Both the position numbers and the translations under genes were made by a program. Positions 26,663-33,587 of a DNA stretch of 34,371 nucleotides are shown here, piece by piece. Within the stretch, counting starts at the first letter, position 1; each line of letters opens with the position of its first letter. Origin of the DNA: Coxiellaceae bacterium UBA6002 (lineage in GTDB: Bacteria > Pseudomonadota > Gammaproteobacteria > UBA6002); contig DJAM01000033.1 in assembly GCA_002429595.1 (NCBI GenBank), positions 1 through 34,371 on the forward strand. The letters run 5' to 3'. Under the pieces are notes generated by a model. The model was not told where the DNA came from and searched no databases. It worked only from the letters and a program-made list of their open reading frames with translations.

Positions 26663-29155
26663 TTTGGATCGTCCATGTGTTAAATGTACTTTTTCTTTTT
26701 GCAGTAACAAAGCTGTGGGTAAACTAGGATGTTTGTTTGCAGCTTCTTCGATCTCGAGATTTACTTCTCGGTTCAGGTCTTCTAGCTTTTTGACAATCAA
26801 GGTAGAGCTATTATTTATTTTTGTTGACAAAAACAATATGTAGTTTTTGATATTTGTTTTGATGGAAACGAGAAGCAACATCAAACTTGTTGCCTCGAGA
26901 TCAGATTCCTTGGGTATAAGTTCAGCATATTTTTCAAAGCGTATTTGCCATTGAGTAATAATTTGTAGCACAGATTCTACTATCAACAATTTCTCTCTTA
27001 AGCCGTCGTTTTTGCCCTCTAACATGTTGTGTTTTTTATATGTATAAGTATCATAAATCTTTTTCACCTCAACATTAGTTGCCAAAAATTGCAGAGCGGG
27101 AAATGCTTGCCAAAATTTATCATTATTAGTTGTTAGGACTGTCATTTCGTCCATAAAAGCTTTCTTGATAGCCGTATTAATGGTAGCGGTATTATTTCGA
27201 GGCGTTTGATTGAATAGATGCGTTAACATTTGAAACCATAAACATGTGATTTGATAGTGATGTAAAATATATTCGGCAGTCGTTTTGATAATAGTTACTA
27301 ATTGAATTAGTAAATCCTGGATAAGATAAAATTTCAACGCTGGATAGTCTAGTTTCTTGTCTTCGTCGCAACCATTAAGTTCTAAATATTTCAATAGCTG
27401 GGCAATGACTGCTTCAAATTGATGTCTGCCAAAACCCCCGACTTTATCAGGATCTCCTAGTGTGTTTAGCATTAAAATGAGCTGTAGATCCTGGTAGTTG
27501 CCATCATATAATTCTTTGTAGCTAATTGTCATATTAAGAGAAGATTCTGTATATAGCTTGGTGCTACTATGGGGTGCCATAGGTGTTGCAAAAATTTTTG
27601 CTAAATAGTTTTGAAATTTCTGAGCGTCAATTTCTAAAGGTAAATCACAAAAATAGATATTTGAGTTGATAATAGTAGCATTTTTCGCATGTTGCTGTAG
27701 TTCAACTTGGAGCCCAATGGGATCCTTTTCTTGTTTGTCGCAGCCAATTTTTTCTTGCAATCTTCTTGAAATCATACTGGAGTTGTATTGAGTGAGAATC
27801 AGAAAATGTGACTTTATCGCTATACAAGAGTCTGATAGTTGCGAAATTGATCCCATATAGTTCATTAAGTTTTGAATGTCACCTTCTATTGGATTTCCTC
27901 TTTGCTTATCCGTTTGAGCAATAAATGGTCTTCTCGCCGGCTGTGGACTTCGATATGCTGGTCCTTTTCTCCCGGGCGAGGAGGCAGAAAAAACGCCACC
28001 TAAAGAAAGCTGTTGTGCAGTGGTGGTGGGTTTGGAGCTGTCGGTGTGTTTAAGAGATTCGTCTATTTGCTTAATGGTATCTAATATACTAGTGCTAACC
28101 GCTGATGTGGGTATCATCGCTTGATTTGAAATTTGATTTAAAGATGAGCTGAAATTATAAATGAGTGCCAGTAAGTTTGCTGCTTCATTTGCGTTGTTTC
28201 GAGCTAAATGCATAAATGTCATTGCCATAGATTGGAGCTCTAGGAAATGCAGACTCGTTCTTTGCACTATATCAATGATGTTAAAGACTTCTTTGTTTCT
28301 ATCCAACACAACTTTGTGATTGTCATGGGAATATCTGTGGTAAATATCTTTATCTGGACCAACAACAATTTTAGATTTAATTTCTGGAAACGTAATCCAA
28401 AGACTATTAATTTGGTCATTTAGTTCAGACATTTTATTCTTTAATCTCAGAAAGTCCTCATTAAAAGATACTTGATTGGTAACGCTTCTTGCATATAAGA
28501 GGCATGCTGTGCGGTAATGATGATAGAGAAATTCTATGATTTGCTTTATAGAAGATGCCAAATAAGCTAATAGCTGAGATAAGAGATAAAATTTTAATGT
28601 AATGTAGTCATTAGGTGGAGTTTTTTTGAAGTCGTTCAGTTGTAATTCGACTAATAAATTATTTACGATTTCTGTTTGCCTGCTTTTATTTTCAGTGCTA
28701 GTTTTGTGCTGTTCTCCAGATTCACTCGCCCATGCTAATAAAAAAGTATCGTCATATTTTTGCTCAAGTAGATCTTTGTAAATAATTGCTGAGCTCTTGC
28801 CTCCCGTACCTTTGCTAGGGACTGTGATGTTGATCGGCGTCTGCATTAATTGTTCAATACTTTCGGTGAGATTTTCTGGCTTGATTTGAAGATGATCAAA
28901 CCATTTAACTTCGGGAGCCAATATCTCCAAAAGATGCGTATGACGTAAAAATGTGGCAGCCAGGCGTAATTGGGTAAGATGACTTGGAATGGTGCTAGAG
29001 GCAACGAAGAAGCTCATGCGAGAGCAGACGCAGTGAGAGCTAATTTTCAATGCTGCATCATTAAGGTTTGTCAAGTTTCTAACCATCGTAATCATGGCCA
29101 TTATTCTTTCAATATAATCCCATAATCTGTTTAGATCTTCTGCGTTCATTTTCAT
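26648..29155 (-). CDS. Unrecognised 835-residue helical protein with internal duplication
   Basis: I recognise no family. The chain is an internal duplication of about 420 residues: ITLKFYLLSQLLAYL...IIEFLYHHYRTACLL (185-220) matches PALKFYLIQDLLIQL...AEYILHHYQITCLW (605-640) at an offset of exactly 420. YKDLLEQKYDD (126-136) matches YKELYDGNYQD (546-556), and LWITFPEIKS...IYHRYSHDNHKVVL matches FWQAFPALQF...IYDTYTYKKHNML. Each half is predicted helical. A disordered basic linker (about 370-425, with SSPGRKGPAYRSPQPARRP) joins them. The C terminus (HGRSKSFSH) is basic. The ATG at 29153-29155 follows the stop of the upstream gene with no base between, with AGGA 9 bases before it, so the two are co-translated. 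An effector-like build; function unknown. Confidence 0.82.
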   Translation of the reverse strand: MKMNAEDLNRLWDYIERIMAMITMVRNLTNLNDAALKISSHCVCSRMSFFVASSTIPSHLTQLRLAATFLRHTHLLEILAPEVKWFDHLQIKPENLTESIEQLMQTPINITVPSKGTGGKSSAIIYKDLLEQKYDDTFLLAWASESGEQHKTSTENKSRQTEIVNNLLVELQLNDFKKTPPNDYITLKFYLLSQLLAYLASSIKQIIEFLYHHYRTACLLYARSVTNQVSFNEDFLRLKNKMSELNDQINSLWITFPEIKSKIVVGPDKDIYHRYSHDNHKVVLDRNKEVFNIIDIVQRTSLHFLELQSMAMTFMHLARNNANEAANLLALIYNFSSSLNQISNQAMIPTSAVSTSILDTIKQIDESLKHTDSSKPTTTAQQLSLGGVFSASSPGRKGPAYRSPQPARRPFIAQTDKQRGNPIEGDIQNLMNYMGSISQLSDSCIAIKSHFLILTQYNSSMISRRLQEKIGCDKQEKDPIGLQVELQQHAKNATIINSNIYFCDLPLEIDAQKFQNYLAKIFATPMAPHSSTKLYTESSLNMTISYKELYDGNYQDLQLILMLNTLGDPDKVGGFGRHQFEAVIAQLLKYLELNGCDEDKKLDYPALKFYLIQDLLIQLVTIIKTTAEYILHHYQITCLWFQMLTHLFNQTPRNNTATINTAIKKAFMDEMTVLTTNNDKFWQAFPALQFLATNVEVKKIYDTYTYKKHNMLEGKNDGLREKLLIVESVLQIITQWQIRFEKYAELIPKESDLEATSLMLLLVSIKTNIKNYILFLSTKINNSSTLIVKKLEDLNREVNLEIEEAANKHPSLPTALLLQKEKVHLTHGRSKSFSH

Positions 29156-31186
29156 CTATTTAAGTCCTTTATAAAATTTGCTATCTGTGGCTTCTTGCTC
29201 GATCTGCAGTTGTTGCTTAGCAAGGGCTTCAGCTTGTGATTGTTCAAGGACAGGGAGGCTGTAAACTTTCTCCAATATTTCTAGAACTATCTTTTGAGTT
29301 ACAGTGTTGTCCGTTTTATGCTTTTCAAGCCACGTTTCAAGTGGAAAGATAATGTAGTCTAAGCGATTGGCTAATGTTTGCATTCTTGCAGCAGCTACGA
29401 CGACTGATTTCTGTATTGGAATATTTAAATCAGTGAGTGGTTCAAGATTGTAGCAGAAATATTTCACTACTTTCCAAGTATTTGGGCCCCAACAATTATT
29501 TCGAAACTGTAGCTGTTTAAGTGTTGGCAAAGTAGCAAATAATGCTACGCATGCTCTCACTTCCGGCGGATTTTCCTGAAGACCGATCAGAAGCCTTAGC
29601 TCTTTTTCTTCTAATTTTGTATAAAATTCTGCTTTTTCCCCACTTTCCAGTTTTGTAACTCGGGGATAACGTAAGTTTTGAGCAGTTCTGATGAATATTT
29701 TGTGATATTCGCCGGATTTATTGTTGAGTAATTCATGGAGTAACGCTTCGCATGACGGGTTATTTTGAATTTCTTTTTCAAGTCCTCCAATGATATCGAC
29801 AAAGCCAAAATTGAACCTTTCAGCTGTTATAAAAAACATTTCTGCGTAAAATTTATTGTAATAAGTGTCTTTGCCAATTTCGAATTGCACCAAAATTTTT
29901 CTTAGCATTTCAATAATTGACGTCAAGTCTATTTCTTTTTCAAATTGTACGTTATGTAAAAATTCTCTAAATGATGGAATCGAAAAATTCTCTGGTTCGC
30001 GTGGTATATATACAATAGATACAAGGCAATCAATTGAAACGGTGAGTTTTCTCTTAAATGCCTTCACAAAATAAGTCGCTAATTCGGAGGGGTAGTGCAT
30101 GTTAAATTGACTATAAGCAGGTTGCATAAGAGCAATTAGTCGGTCTACGCATAACGCTTCGAGGTCGGTGAGATCAAGAAGTTCTTTGTCGGCCTCATAG
30201 ACTTTCGCCAAAAACATGAATAATTCTTCAGGGAAATTTTTTTGAGGCTCTGTAATTAAATTTATTGTAGTTTCTATAAACTTTGGCAGTCTCTTATCAA
30301 CGAGAAAGGAGTCGAATATTGTCTTTTCGGTGCGTATAAATAATTTCAGTGTAGAATGGTATATTTCTTCATTTGCCAAACAATCGTCTGATTTATATAA
30401 CCCTAGTAGAAAATCTAACATAGCCTTGGGGTCAATTGACAAGTTTGTTTTTGGCTGAAGATTGACAATAATGTTAATGATTCTTAGCTTTTTTGCATCA
30501 TCCACATGAACTTTAAATTGCTCGAATAGATACTCCTCAGTAGTGCGCCTATTTTCAAATAGTAAGGCAGAGATTTTGGTGTCTCTAACCTTTGTTAGGA
30601 GCAAAAAATTTAATAGTTCTTTTTCGTGAGCGATCGAAACATAAATAGAAGGATTTGTAGGATAGCTATCATTGCTTAGCATTTCTTTAATCACGGGTAA
30701 TACAGTTTCCTTCTTTTTGTAGGATTCTGGGTCGAGTATGAGTTTTCTTCCAGATGATCGACCTGTTCTTAAGGCGCGATATTCATCACTTTTACTTTTG
30801 AGCCATGATTTTAAGTTAAAACACTTGAGTAGCATATTAATTGGCATATAAATAATGAAAGCGATTAGCAAGGATCTTAGCTCGCAGCTTGGCTGATTTT
30901 CGCAGAAACTATCAATTTCTTTCAGTAAATCTTCAATAGAATATTGATGGAATTTTTTTTGTGACTTTTGAACAAAGAAAATATCTTCGGGTGAGCTTAA
31001 GAAGGAGAGGAGGTTACCTTTTGGTCTTGTTTCAATATATTGCGTAAGTAAATCTCCTAAAATTGCTCGTTGTTGAGCACTTTCAGAGAGAGCTCGATAT
31101 TTAATTTGTAGCTTTTTTATCTGCGCACCATAGTTTTTTAAATTAACTAACAATACTCCATTGCTATTCTCATCTGGTTTTTGCAT
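29156..31186 (-). CDS. Unrecognised 676-residue helical protein, first gene of a two-gene operon
   Basis: This protein has no family that I recognise. It appears nearly all helical, with many short amphipathic helices spaced as in HEAT/ARM-type solenoids (for example DAKKLRIINIIVNLQP, PEELFMFLAKVYEADKELL, DLTSIIEMLRKILVQF), but no repeat consensus is clear. One hydrophobic stretch (103-123, LRSLLIAFIIYMPINMLLKCF split by CF) could be a buried helix or a membrane segment. A Glu/Gln-rich helix ends the chain (EALAKQQLQIEQEATDSKF). AAAGGAAA precedes the ATG by a few bases. The stop codon TAG at 29156-29158 abuts the ATG of the 835-residue gene, so the pair likely works together. Confidence 0.8.
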   Translation of the reverse strand: MQKPDENSNGVLLVNLKNYGAQIKKLQIKYRALSESAQQRAILGDLLTQYIETRPKGNLLSFLSSPEDIFFVQKSQKKFHQYSIEDLLKEIDSFCENQPSCELRSLLIAFIIYMPINMLLKCFNLKSWLKSKSDEYRALRTGRSSGRKLILDPESYKKKETVLPVIKEMLSNDSYPTNPSIYVSIAHEKELLNFLLLTKVRDTKISALLFENRRTTEEYLFEQFKVHVDDAKKLRIINIIVNLQPKTNLSIDPKAMLDFLLGLYKSDDCLANEEIYHSTLKLFIRTEKTIFDSFLVDKRLPKFIETTINLITEPQKNFPEELFMFLAKVYEADKELLDLTDLEALCVDRLIALMQPAYSQFNMHYPSELATYFVKAFKRKLTVSIDCLVSIVYIPREPENFSIPSFREFLHNVQFEKEIDLTSIIEMLRKILVQFEIGKDTYYNKFYAEMFFITAERFNFGFVDIIGGLEKEIQNNPSCEALLHELLNNKSGEYHKIFIRTAQNLRYPRVTKLESGEKAEFYTKLEEKELRLLIGLQENPPEVRACVALFATLPTLKQLQFRNNCWGPNTWKVVKYFCYNLEPLTDLNIPIQKSVVVAAARMQTLANRLDYIIFPLETWLEKHKTDNTVTQKIVLEILEKVYSLPVLEQSQAEALAKQQLQIEQEATDSKFYKGLK

Positions 31187-31506
31187 ATCATTTCCTTTGC
31201 TATTGATCGTTATTATATGCCAAGGGCCATACGGCTACTTGAGAAGCAGTTACCAAGATAAAGTTACAATGGACTACTTGCTCAAGGTTGTTTTTCTTAA
31301 GATATTGTGAAGTAACGGAAGTCTTTTAAACTATCTGTACCTCGAAGTAAAGTGCTGTGCCCAAAGCAAGAGAGAAGTTAAGACTAGAGGGTGCTGAAGT
31401 AACTCAAGTCATTAAGAAGATGGATAAGATTGTCATTAAACTTATAATTTTTCTATTTAGCACTACTGAATTTCCCTGATTTCATCAGGGAAATTCAGGT
31501 TACTAG
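31187..31506. other. Gene-free stretch between two minus-strand genes
   Basis: It should hold the promoter of the 676/835-residue operon: a possible -10 (TATAAT read on the minus strand, about 25-30 bases before the start at 31186) is the only candidate, with no good -35. It also contains the perfect hairpin at 31466-31498. A 40-codon plus-strand frame (31357-31479) runs into that hairpin and is not convincing. Confidence 0.5.
31466..31498 (-). terminator. Perfect 14-bp hairpin after the 113-residue gene
   Basis: CTGAATTTCCCTGA (31466-31479) pairs exactly with TCAGGGAAATTCAG (31485-31498) around a 5-base loop. It begins 8 bases past the stop codon of the minus-strand gene at 31507. No clean U run follows on either strand, so it may be a weak terminator or a 3' stabilising hairpin. 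Confidence 0.6.
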
Positions 31507-31848
31507 TTATAAACTTCCTGGCGTTGGTGCATTTGCCAAAGGTGGAGTTGATTGTTCGGCTTCGCCTAAAATTCTGTCTCTTTCTCCTCTGCCTTGCGGT
31601 ACTCCTGACGCCAGACGATAGACAAGACCACCTATCCGTTCACCAAGACTTGTGTTTAGGGCTATAGTAGAAAGTTTCACTCCAGTCATAAGTGCAGATG
31701 TCGGATTTGAGCAAGAAAATATTCCATGTGATAATAGTAATGCAGCTGTACCACCTCCAGCTAATAATGCACACTCAGTTCTTGTTTCATTTTCAATACA
31801 TTTATCGCTTATTGTTTTTCCAGTACATCGTGCTATTTTACCAATCAT
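31507..31848 (-). CDS. Small unrecognised protein with a hydrophobic segment
   Basis: The 113-residue product begins MIGKIARCTGKTISDKC. It has a Gly/Ala-rich hydrophobic stretch (about 26-46, ending LLLSHGIFSC), a second mild one (about 52-80), and a charged, Pro-rich tail (RGERDRILGEAEQ, then PPLANAPTPGSL). Three cysteines occur in the first 26 residues. A strong ribosome site, GAGGAG, lies 5 bases before the ATG, and a hairpin follows the stop, so it is likely a real gene. A CTTAA-N6-ATTAA sequence lies about 90 bases upstream. Function unknown; it might be a small membrane-associated effector. Confidence 0.65.
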   Translation of the reverse strand: MIGKIARCTGKTISDKCIENETRTECALLAGGGTAALLLSHGIFSCSNPTSALMTGVKLSTIALNTSLGERIGGLVYRLASGVPQGRGERDRILGEAEQSTPPLANAPTPGSL

Positions 31849-31935
31849 AAAATCTCCTCGAATGATTAAATGGAAAATTCATCCTAATGTATTAGATTTG
31901 TATCATCAATATCCTTTTTGCTTAAATAATCGCTA

Positions 31936-31951
31936 TTAATGTACGTTTAAG
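31936..31951 (-). promoter_or_regulatory. Weak PmrA-like box before the 113-residue gene
   Basis: On the minus strand, CTTAAACGTACATTAA is CTTAA-N6-ATTAA. A TATTTA follows after 7 bases as a poor -10. In DNA this AT-rich such a match can arise by chance. Confidence 0.3.
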
Positions 31952-32028
31952 AATTTAATGGTGTTAAATGTTTAGAAGGGAATAAAACTTAACATCTATT
32001 TGAGTTAATGTATGGGCAATTTTTTTGC

Positions 32029-32070
32029 TTTTAAATTTGAACACGCGCAAGTTGCTCTTAAAATTTAAAA
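32029..32070 (-). terminator. AT-rich hairpin after the 241-residue gene
   Basis: TTTTAAATTT (32029-32038) pairs with AAATTTAAAA (32061-32070), and GAACA with TGCTC inside (one G-U pair on the minus strand). It lies 14 bases beyond the stop of the minus-strand gene. On the plus strand a T run (32073-32078) follows, on the minus strand an A run, so its direction is unclear. Confidence 0.4.
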
Positions 32071-32083
32071 TATTTTTTACTAT

Positions 32084-32809
32084 TTATCTGTCAAACCGTT
32101 GCTTCCCAGTTTCGGGTGAATACCAAGAATCTCTGGGCTTATTACAAATAGAAGAAGATTGATATTCTTTTTTGCCATCGGCGCCATAACGAATTTTAGG
32201 CTCGTAGGGACCATGTAAAACTTTAACAAAACTTTTGCTGAGTTTTACTGACATAGGTGTTTCAACGTAATGATCTTTACCTTTCTTTTGCACCATGTGT
32301 GGGTCACGATTTGAACTGACACTTCGATTTGATGATCTATGTGCGGGAATTAAATTTTTTGAAGCACGGTTTAGTCTCTCTACAACTTTGTCTGCATTTG
32401 CCATTTTTTCTTTTAGTGTGATACTAGGATCAAGTAAGCCTTGAAAGAACTCTCTTACAAAATCTTTATCATCTTCTGCTTCTGTTGTAATAATATTGGT
32501 GATTAACTCTTCATACTTTTCAGATGATAAAGGATGATTTGCGCGATCAGCGATTGCTTGCTTAATCATGCTTATAGCTAAGTTATGAGCGATGTCGATT
32601 TTGTTAGGCGCTAACTCGATTGTGCCGTCCTCTCGGAGTTTTTTCACAAAAAGTGCTTGTAACTTCGTCAGCTCTAAATCTGGATTTTCTTTAATTAATC
32701 GTTCTAAACGACCGGCAATTTTCTTTAAGACTTCTTGGCCGCTTTGATTGGAGGGTCTTACGCCTTTTATTACTGAGACTTTATTATTGGTAATAATAAA
32801 ATATTTCAT
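32084..32809 (-). CDS. Unrecognised 241-residue basic protein, possible effector
   Basis: The frame opens at 32848, but ATG at 32807-32809 has AGGGAG 8 bases upstream and gives a cleaner start (MKYFIITNNKVSVIKG), so it is chosen. Residues 25-150 are predicted helical and charged (EVLKKIAGRLERLIKE, KYEELITNIITTEAEDDKDF). Residues 150-241 are basic, rich in Ser/Arg/Lys and likely disordered (RSSNRSVSSNRDP, ETGKQRFDR). No membrane segment, signal peptide or known motif is seen. It lies downstream of tRNA-Glu on the same strand. A TATAAT at 32871-32876 (minus) may be its -10. Not recognised; a small host-directed or DNA/RNA-associated protein is possible. Confidence 0.65.
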   Translation of the reverse strand: MKYFIITNNKVSVIKGVRPSNQSGQEVLKKIAGRLERLIKENPDLELTKLQALFVKKLREDGTIELAPNKIDIAHNLAISMIKQAIADRANHPLSSEKYEELITNIITTEAEDDKDFVREFFQGLLDPSITLKEKMANADKVVERLNRASKNLIPAHRSSNRSVSSNRDPHMVQKKGKDHYVETPMSVKLSKSFVKVLHGPYEPKIRYGADGKKEYQSSSICNKPRDSWYSPETGKQRFDR

Positions 32810-32870
32810 AGCAATAACTCCCTGTTGGGTTGTAGGGGTGCAAGTCAAGGTAAGATAGTAGAACGGAAAG

Positions 32871-32876
32871 ATTATA
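32871..32876 (-). promoter_or_regulatory. -10 hexamer before the 241-residue gene
   Basis: Perfect TATAAT on the minus strand, about 60 bases before the chosen start. No matching -35 at the usual distance was seen. Confidence 0.4.
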
Positions 32877-32919
32877 ACATGGAAAGTAACAAGACGCTTT
32901 GTCTCAATGTAGAGAAAAA

Positions 32920-32995
32920 TGGCGTCCCCAAGGGGATTCGAACCCCTGTTACCGCCGTGAAAGGGCGATGTCCTAGGCCTCTAGACGATGGGGAC
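32920..32995 (-). tRNA. tRNA-Glu (anticodon UUC)
   Basis: Read on the minus strand it begins GTCCCCATCGTCTAGAGGCC and ends with an encoded CCA. Acceptor arms GTCCCC/GGGGAC pair; the anticodon arm is CGCCC, loop TTTCAC with anticodon TTC, then GGCG; the T-arm is AGGGGTTCGAATCCCCT. All 76 bases fit a normal tRNA-Glu. A run of T follows on its 3' side. The base composition changes at this gene: AT-rich on its 3' side, GC-rich on its 5' side. It could belong to either genome or be a join of the two. Confidence 0.97.
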
Positions 32996-33061
32996 TAAAA
33001 GCCCGCCATTTTAGCGTGGACTGCGCAAACCTGCAAATCCCGCGAGCGTCAGGCCCGGGCG

Positions 33062-33250
33062 TCAATCCTTGTTCGACAGCAGGGTCATCACCACGCCCGC
33101 GAGCAGCAAGGCGAAGCCGACCGGTATCAGACCCAGCCACCAGATGGCCGCGTCGTCGAAGCCGAGCGCGAGCCCGCCGAAGCCCGCAATCAGCCCGCTC
33201 GCAGTCAGCAGGATCGCGACCCAGACGACTACGACGCCGGCGCGGTGCAT
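33062..33250 (-). CDS. Small two-helix membrane protein
   Basis: The 62-residue product has two hydrophobic helices (about 5-30, VVVWVAILLTASGLIAGFGG, and 36-58, IWWLGLIPVGFALLLAGVVM) joined by a short polar turn, and ends TLLSNKD. GC-rich third codon positions match the two genes upstream. No good ribosome site is seen for this ATG. It is not a family that I recognise. It belongs to the GC-rich block. Confidence 0.55.
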   Translation of the reverse strand: MHRAGVVVVWVAILLTASGLIAGFGGLALGFDDAAIWWLGLIPVGFALLLAGVVMTLLSNKD

Positions 33251-33302
33251 TGGTCGAAAGTCCGATCGTGAGGCGCGGCGCGGGCAACGCGCCGAAAGAG
33301 GA

Positions 33303-33587
33303 TCAACTGCACGGTTCGAAGCATTCGATGTGGCGGCGTTCGCCGGCCGGCAGAAACAGTTCGAGTTCGTATTTCGCGACGGCCGCTTCGAGTGCGGCGA
33401 GAAAGCCGTCGCGATCGCTGACGTCCGAATAGATTTCCATGCGCAGCGACGGATCGGCGCAGCCGCGCAGCAATCGCGTGCCGGCGCGCGTCGCGCACTG
33501 CAGGCGCGCCTGCATCGCGCGCGCCTGGGTCAGGAATTCGACTTCGCTGGCCGAATCGATGCGGTAGTAGATATAAAACTCAGTCAT
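33303..33587 (-). CDS. DUF4936-like small protein
   Basis: The 94-residue protein (MTEFYIYYRIDSASEVEFLT at the start, HIECFEPCS at the end) resembles DUF4936, a family of about 90 residues known mainly from betaproteobacteria and often next to ygfZ. A ferredoxin-like alpha/beta fold is probable. Its ATG (33585-33587) overlaps the end of ygfZ by 8 bases, so the two are translationally coupled. The reading frame is open much further upstream, but only as the shadow of ygfZ. The family name is from memory and should be checked. Function unknown. Confidence 0.7.
   Translation of the reverse strand: MTEFYIYYRIDSASEVEFLTQARAMQARLQCATRAGTRLLRGCADPSLRMEIYSDVSDRDGFLAALEAAVAKYELELFLPAGERRHIECFEPCS

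Noticed and set aside
31357..31479. Short plus-strand frame from a GTG (40 codons)
   Set aside because: No ribosome site, ends inside a hairpin, no recognisable product.
10624..32809. Dot/Icm C-terminal secretion signals (acidic E-block) on the large proteins
   Set aside because: The C termini are Pro/Ser-rich or basic, and no convincing EExxE-type block was seen, so effector status rests on build and promoters only.
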